Origin: Ureaplasma miroungigenitalium
Lineage (GTDB): Bacteria > Bacillota_I > Bacilli_A > Mycoplasmatales > Mycoplasmoidaceae
NCBI RefSeq assembly: GCF_025780085.1
Contig: NZ_JAOXHL010000002.1
Coordinates: 62,001 to 126,000 of the forward strand
Direction of reading: 5' to 3'
Length of the DNA stretch: 64,000 bases
Positions 1-11,432 of this stretch are shown one piece after another; position 1 is the stretch's first letter, and each line of letters begins with the position of its first letter. The translations under genes were made by a program, and so were the position numbers. The notes beneath the pieces were generated by a model, which was not told where the DNA came from, made no database searches, and worked only from the letters and a program-made list of their open reading frames with translations.

Positions 1-937
1 CTTTAAAAGCTAAAGCAGCAAAATCTTCTGTCGGGTCATTGTGTTTGTAAACATCTTGACCAACTTCGTTCACACCGTGGATTGGTGGAACATCAAGTGG
101 TGAAGGTAAGTAATCAACAACAGCGTCTAATAATTTTTTAACACCTTTGTTTTTGAAAGCAGTTCCACATAATACTGGATATAATTCAGTTGTGATAACC
201 CCTTTACGAATACATTTTTTAATATCTTCGTTTGTTAATTCTTCACCTGATAAATATTTTTCCATGATTTCGTCATCGAATACAGCAACGTCATCAATCA
301 TTTGTGCACGCATTGCTTGTGCTTTTTCTAAATATTCTTGTGGAATATCTTTGATTTCGTAATCTTCGTTAGCTTCTCCATCATAGAAATAAGCCTTCAT
401 TTCTACTAAATCGATGTTTCCAACGAAATCAGCTTCAGCTCCCATTGGAATTTGGATAGCAGTTGCTTTTACCCCTAAACGGTTTTTAATTGTATCGATT
501 GAGTAGTAGAAGTCTGCACCAGTTTTGTCCATTTTGTTAACGAAAACAATACGTGGTACGTTATATTTTGTAGCTTGACGTCAAACTGTTTCAGTTTGTG
601 GTTCCACACCATTTTGTCCATCAAGTACAGCTACAGCTCCGTCTAAAACACGTAATGAACGTTCTACTTCAACAGTAAAGTCCACGTGTCCGGGTGTATC
701 GATTAAGTTTAGTTCATAATCTTTTCATTGAGCATAAGTTGCAGCCGCAGTAATTGTAATACCCCGTTCTTTTTCTTGTGCCATTCAGTCCATAGTTGCA
801 GCCCCATCGTGAGTTTCACCAATTTTGTGGTTACGTCCAGTATGGAATAAAATACGTTCAGAAGTCGTTGTTTTACCTGCATCAATATGGGCCATAATCC
901 CGAAGTTACGGAATTTGTTTAAATCTTTAGTGTACAT
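1..937 (-). CDS. fusA: Elongation factor G, N-terminal part (cut by window edge)
   Basis: Translocation GTPase of the ribosome; about 312 of roughly 690 residues are present and the 3' part lies beyond position 1. The translation begins [15 protein letters not shown] and then shows the P-loop [10 protein letters not shown], the switch II motif DTPGHVDF and the specificity motif NKMD, all diagnostic of EF-G. The ATG at 937 is preceded by AAGGAA, a fair ribosome-binding site. In-frame TGA codons fall at conserved Trp positions (for example the DWM motif), so code 4 is needed. It is the last visible gene of an rpsL-rpsG-fusA unit, the usual str-operon order. Confidence 0.97.
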
Positions 938-963
938 ATAAATTTATTTCCTTAAAAGTTTTT

Positions 964-1431
964 TTATCAACGTAAGTGAGCGAAAGCTTTATTTGCTTCT
1001 GCCATTTTATGTGTATCTTCTTTTTTCTTAATAGAAGCACCTGAGTTGTTAGATGCGTCAATAATTTCATTTGCTAATTTTTCAATCATTGAGTGTTCAT
1101 GACGTAAACGAGCAAATTGAGTTAATCAACGTAAACCTAAAGTTTGTTTACGTTCTGGGGTAACTTCAGTTGGCACTTGGAAGTTTGATCCACCAACACG
1201 ACGAACTTTTAATTCGATCGCTGGCATCACATTTTCAATGGCTTTATTAAAGACATCAAGAGCTGGTTTATTTGTTTTCTTTTCAATTAATTCAAAAGCT
1301 GAATAAATAATTGATTGCGCTAAACCTTTTTTACCATCATACATTACTGAATTAATTAATTTAGTAACTAGACGAGAATTGTAAACTGGGTCAGCCAAAA
1401 CAAATCGTTTTTGTGGTTTTAATTTTCTCAT
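964..1431 (-). CDS. rpsG: 30S ribosomal protein S7
   Basis: Small-subunit protein that binds 16S rRNA in the head and contacts tRNA at the exit site. The protein is 155 residues, close to the family's usual 156, and starts [15 protein letters not shown] with the conserved block [20 protein letters not shown]. The C-terminus ends in AFAHLRW, where the last Trp and an internal RWL are TGA-encoded; a code-11 reading would truncate it to 101 residues. It lies 24 nt downstream of rpsL and 26 nt upstream of fusA, so the three are almost certainly co-transcribed. Confidence 0.97.
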
Positions 1432-1455
1432 TCTTTTTCTCCTTATTAATCTTAA

Positions 1456-1878
1456 CTATTTAGCTGCTGGCTTAGGACGTTTTGCCCCGTATTTAGAACG
1501 TTGTTGACGACGTTTTTCAACACCTGAAGCATCGTTTGTTCCACGAACAATGTGGTAACGTACCCCTGGTAAGTCTTTTACACGTCCTCCACGAATACTT
1601 ACAACACTATGTTCTTGTAAGTTGTGGCCTTCACCGGGAATATAAGCAAGGACTTCGTAACCGTTACTTAAACGAACCTTAGCATATTTACGTAACGCCG
1701 AGTTAGGTTTTTTGGGAGTCATTGTACCCACCCGAGTACACACACCGTTTTTAAATGGTGAGTGGTAGTTATTTGTTTGTTTAGTTAGTGAGTTGTATGT
1801 AAATTGAAGCGCTGGAGACTTTGATTTCTTAGTCTTAGGCGTTCTCTTATTGCGAATTAATTGTGCAATTGTAGGCAT
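1456..1878 (-). CDS. rpsL: 30S ribosomal protein S12
   Basis: Decoding-centre protein of the 30S subunit. The 140-residue product starts [15 protein letters not shown] and carries the family hallmarks [15 protein letters not shown] and the [13 protein letters not shown] loop, which contains the residues tied to streptomycin response in other bacteria (Lys in [11 protein letters not shown]; the second site is PGVRYH). A short insertion relative to E. coli ([16 protein letters not shown]) follows the N-terminal arm, as in many Gram-positives. It is first in the str operon, with an AAGGAA box upstream of the ATG. Confidence 0.97.
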   Translation of the reverse strand: MPTIAQLIRNKRTPKTKKSKSPALQFTYNSLTKQTNNYHSPFKNGVCTRVGTMTPKKPNSALRKYAKVRLSNGYEVLAYIPGEGHNLQEHSVVSIRGGRVKDLPGVRYHIVRGTNDASGVEKRRQQRSKYGAKRPKPAAK

Positions 1879-1927
1879 TTAAATATTCCTTTCCTTAAAA
1901 TTTTTTTATAACAACTTGTCCGTGTGT

Positions 1928-1956
1928 ATCATTTTTTACAATAATAAAAAAGTCAA
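1928..1956 (-). promoter_or_regulatory. Possible rpsL promoter
   Basis: On the minus strand TTGACT (1951-1956) is followed after 17 nt by AATGAT (1928-1933), about 50 nt before the rpsL start. The -35 is good and the -10 weak. It overlaps the right side of the ylxM terminator, so it may be coincidental. Confidence 0.3.
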
Positions 1957-1986
1957 AACACTATTTAAGTATAGCATGTTTGACTA
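1944..1986 (-). terminator. Terminator after ylxM
   Basis: Inverted repeat AGTCAAAC / GTTTTGACT (1951-1959 and 1978-1985, one bulged base, 18-nt loop). On the minus strand it is followed by a run of T. It sits 12 nt past the ylxM stop and separates smc-ftsY-ylxM from the str operon. Confidence 0.6.
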
Positions 1987-1997
1987 AAAAAGGCAAG

Positions 1998-2306
1998 TTA
2001 TAATTCTTCAATTCGTAAAAATTCTTTTTTTAATTCTTCGTTTTCTAAACGATCATATAGCTGCATGCGTCCTGTTTGTTTTTCATGCAAATGTAAAAGC
2101 ATTTCGTATTTATGCAATAGTTTGTAAATTTTTTGCAAACTATCATAAACTGCGTTTTTACTGACATGGAATTCATCAGCGATCTCGTTTAAAGACCAAT
2201 CAGCATAATAATGCTTTTGAAAATAGGTTTGTTGTTTATCAGTTAATAAGTTTTTATAAAAACCAAATAAACTGATTAAATAAACCCGTTCATTAATTTT
2301 GTTCAC
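1998..2306 (-). CDS. ylxM: YlxM/p13-type SRP-associated HTH protein
   Basis: A 102-residue protein of the YlxM (UPF0122) family, thought to modulate the signal recognition particle cycle. The sequence shows a sigma-70 region 4-like helix-turn-helix: LTDKQQTYFQKHYYADWSLN followed by EIADEFHVSKNAVYDSLQK. The start at 2306 overlaps the ftsY stop by 14 nt, implying translational coupling. In firmicutes ylxM normally sits beside ffh; here it sits with ftsY, the SRP receptor, which keeps the functional link. The family's exact role is not settled. Confidence 0.85.
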   Translation of the reverse strand: MNKINERVYLISLFGFYKNLLTDKQQTYFQKHYYADWSLNEIADEFHVSKNAVYDSLQKIYKLLHKYEMLLHLHEKQTGRMQLYDRLENEELKKEFLRIEEL

Positions 2307-3354
2307 TGAACTTAATTCCTTGAACCATTGAGTCTACATACATTTCTAAATCAAAAACTTTTAGATCAGCTAGACCCTCACCTAAACCAATTAGTTTCAC
2401 AGGAATGTTAAAAGCATCTTTAATTGCTAAAACAATTCCCCCGCGACTTGTTGAATCCATTTTTGTGAGGATGATTCCACTTACACGAGCAGTTTCATAA
2501 AATGCTTTCGCTTGGTTGATTCCTGATTGACCTTGTGTAGCATCAATGACCATTAAAGTTTCGTGAGGTGCGTCAACATCAAATTTATGAATTACATCAT
2601 AAATTTTTTTCAATTCATTCATTAAATTTAATTTATTTTGTAAACGTCCTGATGTATCGCAAATTACTAAATCATAATTTTCATCGTAACCTTTTTTTAA
2701 ACCACTATAAATGACTGAAGCTGGGTCTTGGTTAGGCTTTAATGGTAATTCGATATCAACATTTAAACGATCGGCTCACACTTTTAATTGTTCAATGGCC
2801 CCAGCTCTAAAGGTATCTGCTGCAACCAATAATACTTTTTTATTTTCGTGAGCAAACTTATAAGCAATCTTAGCAATAGATGTAGTTTTACCGACCCCAT
2901 TAACACCCACCACTAAAACAACATTTGTTTGAGCATTATAAAGTTGTAAATCAACATCAATATTTGTATCTTGAATATAGTAAAGGAAAAGTTTATCAAT
3001 AATAATCGCTTTAATTAGTTCCGGATCTTTAATGTTTTGATAACTGATTTCTTCACGAATTGATTGGATAATTTTGCTTGTCGCTACATATCCGATATCA
3101 TAAGAAATTAAAACTTCTTCCAAACTTTCATATCATTCTTCGTCAACAGTCACAAAACTTGCTGTTAATTCATTGATCGCATGATCGAGTGCGTTGGCAG
3201 ATTTTTTTAAACCAGAATTAAATTTATCTAAGGAATCATCCTCTAACTTCAAAATCCGTTGATCTTCATTTTTTTCTTTAATGTTCTCAATGACTTCTTC
3301 ATTTTTATTTTTACGTTTAAAAATCTTGGTAAATAAATTTTTAAAGAAACCCAT
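2293..3354 (-). CDS. ftsY: Signal recognition particle receptor FtsY
   Basis: SRP-family GTPase that docks ribosome-SRP complexes at the membrane for co-translational insertion. The 353-residue product has a short basic and acidic N-terminal A region ([20 protein letters not shown]), an NG helical domain from about residue 50, then [15 protein letters not shown] (G1), [19 protein letters not shown] (G3), TKMD (G4) and GLGEGLADL (G5). Three TGA-encoded Trp codons interrupt it under the standard code. It begins 3 nt after the smc stop region and overlaps ylxM, consistent with a smc-ftsY-ylxM operon as seen in many mycoplasmas. Confidence 0.97.
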
Positions 3355-3356
3355 AA

Positions 3357-6311
3357 TTAATTATCCTTTTCTTCAAAAACATACATTTCGTTATCTAAAT
3401 TAATTTTAGTTAACATGGAAACGTTGTCTTTGTGCATTGTTGTTCCAATCAATACCCCACAATTACGCATTGTCCCTTGACGGTGGGTAATGATTAAGAA
3501 TTGTGTGTCCCCACCAAAACGTTGAATCATGTGAGCGAATTTGTCCACATTAATTTCGTCTAAGGCAGCTTCAGCTTCGTCTAAAATAACTAACGGGAAT
3601 TTAGCTACTTTTAGTAAAGCAAATAAAATAACTAAAACAACTAAAGTTTTTTCTCCCCCACTTAACTGGTGTAAGGCGACATTCTTTTTGTTCATTGGGT
3701 TAGCAATAATTTCAATTCCACTTTCCAAAACATTTTGGTCGTCTTCTAATAAAATCTGACACGTTCCTTGAGCAAAGAAGTATTCAAAGATTTGCGGAAT
3801 CATTGCATTAACTTCTTTAAGCACTTTTTTAAAATCATTTTTAGCTTGTTGATCTAGTGTTTTAATACTTGTTTTAATAACATCCACTGCTTGTAAGCAG
3901 GTATTAACTTCTTGTTCTAAAGCTTCATATTCTTTTAATTTTGTTTCGTACTCATTCAAGACATTAAAGTTAATTGATTTAAATTGACTTTTTTGAATCT
4001 TTAATTGACTAATTAATTCTAAAGCCTGTTTGTCTGTGTATTCAAATGGCATATGTAAATATTCTTCAAAGACTTTTTCAACAGTATATTGGTAGTCTTC
4101 GATAATAATTGTTTCGTATTTTAGAATCAATTGAGCAATTGTTGCAATTTCTGCTTGATACTTATTTTGTTGCGTTAATAGATTATTAAAGTTTTGGTAT
4201 TTGCCTTCTCGGCTTTGTACTTCTTGCTGAATAAATTTACCTAATGAATCAATTTCAGTTTGTAAATTTCGCACAACTCCCATTTTAGTTAAAAAACTTT
4301 GGTTAATTGCTTCATATTCTTCACTAATTACACTGATTTGTTTTTCACGAGCTTCTATGGTAGTATGCACATTCGCTAGTTTTTCTAATTCTAAAATTAA
4401 ATTTTTGTGATCATAATTTAATGATTGTGCGTGACCTTTTAATTTAGATAAATCATCATATAATTCATTAGTACGCGAATCAAATAAACTAACTTGGTAT
4501 TGATTTTCTTTTAACATTGCTTGTTTTTCATTCAATTCCAAGATAATGGCTTCGAATTCTTTTTCTAATCCATTAATTTTTTCATCTAAGTTTAAGCTTG
4601 TTTTCTTATTATAAGTTACATCCCCACCCATAATAGCACCACCTGCAAACACGACTTGACCATCAAGGGTGATGACCTTGTAATTTTTGTAAGTAGTTTC
4701 AGAAATAACTAAAGCGTCGCTTAAATTTTGAGCAATTAAAATATTACCTAATAAGTAATCAACAGCCATTTGGTATGATGGTTTAATTTTAACTAACTCA
4801 TTAGCTACGCCAACAAAACCTTTTAATGTTTGTACAGCATCATAAAATTCCGGACGAATACTCTTAGCTTTTAAATTTTCTAATGGTAAGAAAACTGCTT
4901 GCCCTGCCTTATTTTTTTGCAAATATTCCACACACGTTTGAGCAACTTGATTATTTTGAACAATAATGTTGTAAACGTTTTTACTTAGTGCTGTGTTAAT
5001 AGCTAATTCGTGTTCAGGATCAGTTTGAATAGCTTGTAAAACAGTACTGTGAACACCTGGAATAAAATCCTTGGCATTGATAATCGCATTAGTTCCACGT
5101 TCGCGTGCTAATTCACGATTAATCGTTTCTCGTAAATCATTAATTTGGTATTGCAATTGTTTTTTTTGCGTAGATAAATTATTTGTTATTTCAAATAAAC
5201 TCGCCATTGCTTGTTTTTGTTCTTTTAGTTGTTGACGGTTTTTTTCGATTTCAACTTCTTTATCTGCAACTAATTTTTCATATTGCAACGTTTCTTTTTC
5301 GTTCTCGTTTTTTAAAGTTAATAAATTATCATAACGTTCTTGAGGCGCTACTTGGTCGTTGCTACCTTGCGCTTTTAAAAAGGCTTTGTGTTCTGTTAAA
5401 CGACGGTTAACATCCATTAATTGATCATATAGTTTATTCTTAGCATTTTCTTCAAGTACTAATTGTTCTTGCAATGCTTGGAAGCGTTGGCTGTTTTTAT
5501 TTTGCTTTTCATGCAATGTATCGATTTCTGGTTTAAGAATACTAATTGATTCATCGATGCTACGCATCTTGTCTGTTAGCTCTTTTTTATATTTGTAATT
5601 GTGATCTAAACTTTTAGCATAAAGATTTAGTTCGATTTTTTCTAATTCTTTTTGAACTGCTGTATAACGTAAAAATTCCTCTTTTTGTTTGTTATAAGTG
5701 TTTAGATCTTTTTTCATACTATACAAGTTGTCATTTAAACGATCTAAATCTGTCTGTGATTTAACAAGGTTGGCTTCGGCTTCTTTTTTACGTTTAAAAT
5801 ATTTCCCAATCCCTGCTGCCTCATCAAACATTTTTCGTCGTTCAATTGGTTTAGCATCAGCAAATCATGAAACTTTTCCTTGCGAAATAATTCCTAAACT
5901 ACCCTTTAATAATCCACTGTCTAAAAACATATCTTGGATGTCTTTAAATTTCACAACTTCATCATTAATATAATAGATTACGTCGTCTTTTTTCAGATCA
6001 TAAAATTTGGTAATTTTCACTTCATTTAAATCTGTATACAAAATTTGATTTACATTATTGAAGTATAAACTTACACGAATAAAATTAGCTTTTTGAACTA
6101 AGTCATTTCCTAAAAAAGCTAAAGAGTGTTTATCTGCTCTTATGGCTGATTTAGAATGTTCACCTAAAACTCATTTTAGGGCATCAATTATATTTGATTT
6201 TCCTGAACCGTTAGGTCCAATAATCCCTGTAATCGGGTGATCTAAAATAGTTTGAGTATATTTAGCAAAAGATTTAAATCCTTGCGCTTCGAAACGTTTT
6301 AAAAATATCAT
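3357..6311 (-). CDS. smc: Chromosome segregation ATPase SMC
   Basis: Structural-maintenance-of-chromosomes protein, 984 residues, acting in condensation and segregation of the nucleoid. The N-terminus MIFLKRFEAQGFKSFA contains the Walker A motif GPNGSGKS near residue 32. Long coiled-coil stretches rich in Q, E and K flank a hinge around the middle (the FIPGVHSTVLQAI and GQAVFLPL segments). The C-terminal head has the signature QLSGGEKTLVVLVIL and Walker B PLVILDEAEAALDE. The ATG at 6311 follows AGGAGC. It is shorter than the B. subtilis protein (about 1186 residues), the coiled coils being reduced. First gene of the smc-ftsY-ylxM unit. Confidence 0.96.
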
Positions 6312-6381
6312 TATAGCTCCTTTTGAAAATGGCCATATTTTATATATTATAAACTAAAGTTATTTATACATTACATTATAA

Positions 6382-6408
6382 ACAAAAAAAGAAACCAATT
6401 GGTTTCTT
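6382..6408 (-). terminator. Terminator after the 610-aa membrane protein gene
   Basis: Hairpin GAAACC-AATT-GGTTTC (6391-6406, extendable by AA/TT) followed on the minus strand by seven T. It lies 12 nt past the stop at 6421 and ends the deoA-alaS-ruvX unit. Confidence 0.75.
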
Positions 6409-6420
6409 GTTTGTTTTCTT

Positions 6421-8253
6421 TTATAAACTAATTTTACGTAATCAAGAAGCAAATCATTGATAGTGTGGTTCGATTTGTTCAATCACGCACGGATTAAAGA
6501 TTAAGAAATAACCATCATCATCGACTAAGGCAATCACATCATTATGACTAATTCCTAAATAATTAAGTTGGTTTCTTAACTCTTTTAAAAGAACATTGAC
6601 CATTGCTTGGTTGTCTGTTTGTTCTGGTTCGTGGAAATAATCCATATATTCATTTAAGCCTTCATCTAATAAAAATGAAAAGCCTTTTTCTAAAGCGTTA
6701 TATAAGAAGTAGTCCCGTTCACGTTTGTGTTTTTTAATATACATCACAAAGAAAGGGATTTGGTATGGGTCGTATTTAACGTATGGAACGGGAACAATGT
6801 TACCATCGACATATACATTATCTATACAATCAATTTTATGATAAGATGTTAGTTCAATCATGGCTTGTTGTACACCGAATTGTTGGTCTTTATGTACGAT
6901 TTCTCCAAATGGAATAACTTCACATGTATTTTCAAAATATAATAATTGCTTGTTTAACAATTTATTAACTAAATTAAAGTCATCTAAAGTCGTTTCGTTG
7001 TCATAAAATTGAGCAAAATCATAAATGGCCATCATTTTATAAGCTTTTCCAGCTTCATATCATTCCCGACTGACAACTGGTGATAGATTTGTGAAAGTTA
7101 GATGATTGATATAATTACTGATTACTGGTTTTTGTTGACTTATTAATTGATCTAAAATATGTTCAACTTCACTTTGTTCGTTCAATGATGCAACTAAGTC
7201 ACTAAAGGCTGATAAAGGTTTATTGCTCGCAGCATTTGTTAAACTTAAATTGCAAATGCTACTATCCTCGATTAATAAATTTTTACCATTTTTATGTAAC
7301 ACTGGTATGTGTGCATTTTGTCTATCATAAGTTACATAACGTTCTTGGGCTAGTGATGTAAAATATTGGGTTAATTTAGTATCTGTTTCTAAATTTGTTT
7401 TACTTGCACCAATCCCGAATGTTTTCATAAAATCATGGTTTAATAAGATAGCATCTTTTTTTACCTTAGTTTTGTTTTTAGCTAAAGTAAAATTCAGTGT
7501 TGGTTCGAAGTTGGTGTTTTGGATGTAAAAACCTCGCGCATAAACCCGTGGGGTTGGTTCCTCATGAATAGCTTGCAAAGTACGTTGTTCGTATTGCTTA
7601 GCAAAGAAGTTATATTTCGAAACGGTAATTGAATTTGTCGTACGTACGATTTCATAGCGAAAGAATAAAGCGTTAACTAAATATGAATCGGTTGATTTAA
7701 ATTTAATATGAATCCCGTTCTTATAGCCAACTAAACGGTGTTCTAATTCACGTAATTGCGTTCAATCTAAATTATAGAAACGATCAGATCCATATAGATA
7801 TAATCCTAAAGAGGCCAATTGCTCCTTCAATGTTTCATAAGGACGCACGCGGCTAATAACCTCTAAAATCTTCGTATTTTTCTCGTGATTTAAGACGGCA
7901 ATTTCTTTTAATGTATCTTGTTCGATTACGTTATATTTTTGAATGGCTTTTTTGTTATTAATTAAAAATTTAATAAAAAATAATCCAATGATAATGAACA
8001 TCGAAATGATGATAACAACATTAGCTACTTTTCGCCCAACAATTCTGTTGGTCTTCTTATAATGTAATAATTGTGCTGATTTTTCATTGATTTCTTGCTT
8101 ATAAGCATGGACTTTGTCCACCTTCGCTTCTTGACCAGCAATTTTCGAATAAACGATCTTTTTTAATGATTCTTCTAAATTGGTTTGTGCTTGTTTTTGG
8201 TATTCTATTGGTTCGTCAATAAATTGACTGATTTTATTGGTATCTAATGACAT
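6421..8253 (-). CDS. Unknown membrane-anchored protein, 610 aa
   Basis: I do not recognise this protein. It appears as three separate fragments under the standard code but is one 610-residue frame with TGA as Trp. Residues 1-70 are hydrophilic and probably helical (Q, E and K rich). One clear membrane segment follows at about 76-98 (ANVVIIISMFIIIGLFFIKF), preceded by basic residues, so the roughly 510-residue remainder is predicted to be outside the cell. No lipobox and no catalytic motif stand out. The ATG at 8253 is chosen because GAGAGGGA lies 8 nt upstream; an earlier in-frame ATG at 8271 would precede that site. It is the last gene after deoA-alaS-ruvX and is followed by a terminator. 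Confidence 0.8.
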
Positions 8254-8308
8254 AATAAACGTCCCTCTCATATAGTATAAAGATATGTGGATTACGTGTT
8301 TTATTTTT

Positions 8309-8737
8309 TTAATGATTTAAAAAACTTTCTAAAATGACTACTGCTGCCATCTTATCTTTTACTTTTTTACGTTTTGCTGCCTTGATTTGCAAATCCTTTA
8401 AACGTTGCGTGGCGATGCGTGTACTAAAACGTTCATCTACTAGAACAATCTTTATGGATTGATTCTTTAAATGATTTTCTAATTGTTCATGAAAGGCTTC
8501 TACTAATAAACTACGCGGGTTTTTAGAACCATCATAGGCATTTGTCGGATAACCTAAAACAATCGTATCAATGATTTCTTTATAAGTTTGTCGGATTTCA
8601 TCAATTTTTTGCAAAATTAATGAATAGTCGTCATTGGCGTATTCAAAGTCACATAAAGGACTAGCAATAATTCCTAATTCGTCACTAATGGCAAATCCGC
8701 AAACTTTTGTCCCAAAGTCTATTGCCAGTTTACGCAT
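8309..8737 (-). CDS. ruvX: Putative pre-16S rRNA nuclease RuvX/YqgF
   Basis: RNase H-fold family protein of 142 residues, generally assigned to 16S rRNA 5'-end maturation and earlier described as a Holliday-junction resolvase. Visible motifs are [19 protein letters not shown] (first Asp and G-T motif), VLGYPTN, and the C-terminal [12 protein letters not shown] with [16 protein letters not shown], which carries the last catalytic Asp. The ATG overlaps the alaS stop by 8 nt; an alaS-ruvX adjacency is common in Gram-positive bacteria, and the overlap suggests coupled translation. Confidence 0.93.
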   Translation of the reverse strand: MRKLAIDFGTKVCGFAISDELGIIASPLCDFEYANDDYSLILQKIDEIRQTYKEIIDTIVLGYPTNAYDGSKNPRSLLVEAFHEQLENHLKNQSIKIVLVDERFSTRIATQRLKDLQIKAAKRKKVKDKMAAVVILESFLNH

Positions 8738-11432
8738 TTAAGAATGTACTAATCATCGTGTTTAATCGTTCAGCTGCATCAGCTGTTGATGATCCACCTT
8801 GAATAAAATTATTTTTACCCCCTGCTTTCACATTAGGGATAGTATTTAATTGTTTTGCTAAAGCTCGTAAATCGATTTGGTTGCGTTCGACAAATAAAGG
8901 ATTAGCCGCAATTAAAATTTGAATTTTTTCACCCACGTAATTGTATGAAACAAAAACACTTGTTTGGTTTTCATTAATTAATTCATTAATAGCGTTGAAG
9001 ATAATTTTATTATCATGGTCATGAAAACTTAGACTACGAACTTTTTGATCTAAACCTTTAAATGCTTCTTTAATTTCGTTTAGTTGATTTTTTTGATCAT
9101 TTTTTTGTGTAGCAATTTTGTCATCATTTACTTGATTTAATAACTCTTCGAATTCTACTTTCAATTCGTTTGAATACACTTTATTTGCTATGAAATTATT
9201 TACCGCCATGATTAATGATTGGTTTGTACATGGATATGATTTTAATAATGTTTCTAATTGCATAGCCATGTTTTTTAGTTGTTCTTGGTTGTATTGGCAA
9301 ATATTGTTATGCCCACTAATCATAGTTACTCGGTATGAACCTGACCCCTTAGAACTGAAGTCAATAATTTTAATCGCTTCGATGTCCTTAGTGTTGTGAA
9401 CGTGTGTTCCCCCACATAATTCCATCGATGGACCCATTTGAATTACCCGTAACTTACCTTTAATTTTTTTATAATAATCGCCAAAGTAAGCTAATGCACC
9501 CATATCCTTAGCTTCTTGTAAGCTCATGTACATTTCTTTTGTTTCATGAGCATCATTAATAATTTGATTCATATATGCTTCAATCATTTGCAATTGTTCA
9601 GGTGTTAATTGTTTGTGATAATTAAAGTCCAATGTTGCACGTTCTGGAGTCTTAGAGGCCCCTTCTTGACGAATGTCTAAACTGATTAATTTCTTTAATG
9701 AGTGGTGTAATAAGTGTTCAGCTGAGTGGTTACGCATAACATCGACTCTGTCTTGGGCATTAATGTGTAAACCAACCTTGTCACCAATTTGTAAAGTTGC
9801 TTTTTCAACCTGGTGAATGTTTAACATATTATTTGATTTGAAAACATTATATACAGCAAATTTTTCATCATTAGCAATTATATAACCAGTATCTGAAACT
9901 TGCCCACCTGCTGTGGCATAGAAACAAGTTTTGTCAAAAATGACATAAGCGTCTTGCTTATTAACTTTTTTAACAACATTAAAATCAGCATCTAATAAAT
10001 AGATAACTTGAGCGTCATCAATCACTTCTGTATCATAAAAGAACTTCGAATCTACTTCGATATTCATTAAAGCTTCATTTTGCACAGCCATGGCTTTAGC
10101 TGGTTTTTGTGATTGTGATTTTTCTTGGTGTTCTTTATATAATTTTTCAAAACCTTCAATATCTAAACTAATTTGTTTTTTCTTTGCTAATTCCTTAATT
10201 AATTCGATATTAAAGCCGTATGTATCAACCATTTTAAATAGCATTTTAGCATCTAATTTTTTAGTTTCTAAAACTTGATCAAAAAGTTTAATACCCTTGG
10301 CATAAGTTTTCTTGAAAATGCTTACTTCTTGTTCTAAAATAGTTTTAACTTTTTGCACAACATGCGGAGTTAAATAATCATAGAAACTACCCATTTCGTT
10401 AACAATCGCATCAATTACTACATTAATTCAATCATGATCAATAATATTTAATTTGTAAGCAAAAACAGTGGCACGACGAATTAAACGACGCAACACATAA
10501 CCACGATCTTTATTAGCTGGAACAGCACCATCAGCGATAGCAAACAAACTAGCACGCATATGATCAACAATTACTTTGTAAGCAAAGTTTATTTCATATT
10601 GTTCTTGTTTATCTTGTTCAAAGAAGTTATTTATATAGTATTTAAAACTACTTAAAGCACTTAGTTTTAAAATAACATTATAAAAACCATCAGCATCAAA
10701 GTTAGTCGGAACATCTTGCAAGACACAAGCGATTCGTTCTAATCCCGCTCCTGTATCGATGTTTTTTCGTTTTAATTCTGTATAGTTATTTTTTCCATCA
10801 TTGTTAAATTGTGAGAAAACAATGTTTCAAATTTCCACATAACGGTCGTTTTCTAAGTCTTCTAAAATTAACTTTTCCCCTTGATTTTCAGGGTCATAAA
10901 TTTCACCACGATCAAAGAAAATTTCAGTACATGGACCACATGGTCCAGAACCGACATCTCAGAAGTTACGTTCACGATCACCCTTAATAATTCGTTTCGG
11001 GTCAATACCTAAATTAATTCACGCTTGGTAAGCTTCTTCATCCTCATTGAAAACCGTAATTCATAAACGGTTAACGTCCATTTCTAGTTCTTGAATTAAA
11101 AATTCATAAGCGAATGCAATGGCTTCTTTTTTAAAGTAATCACCAATTGAAAAGTTACCTAACATTTCAAAGAAAGTATGGTGACGAGCTGTATGACCAA
11201 CGTTAAAAATATCGTTAGTTCGAATTGCTTTTTGCGAATTCACCAATCTTTGTGATGGTGGATTTTTAATTCCTGAGAAATAATCTTTTAAAGTAGCTAC
11301 ACCCGAATTAATTCATAATAATGACGGATCATTATTAGGAATTAAAGATACGGGTTCTAAAAAATAGTGTTGTTTTTTCGTAAAAAAATTAATTCATTTT
11401 TGACGAATTTCATTGGTTGTTAATTTGAGCAT
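8730..11432 (-). CDS. alaS: Alanine-tRNA ligase
   Basis: Class II synthetase of 900 residues, the usual length for full bacterial AlaRS with its editing domain. It begins [13 protein letters not shown] and shows motif 2 [20 protein letters not shown], the [11 protein letters not shown] block, the editing site [11 protein letters not shown] and CGGTHVHNT, and the C-terminal DHHA1 region [12 protein letters not shown]. At least six TGA-encoded Trp codons lie in frame. The ATG at 11432 has GGAGG just upstream. It overlaps deoA upstream by 13 nt and ruvX downstream by 8 nt, so all three are probably translated from one message. Confidence 0.97.

Noticed and set aside
147-362. Plus-strand ORF inside fusA and similar antisense ORFs in smc, alaS and dnaE
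   Set aside because: They are shadows of strongly conserved genes on the other strand without their own ribosome-binding sites.
6421-8253. Three apparent separate ORFs in this stretch
   Set aside because: The fragments are in the same frame and separated only by TGA codons at plausible Trp sites, so they are one gene.
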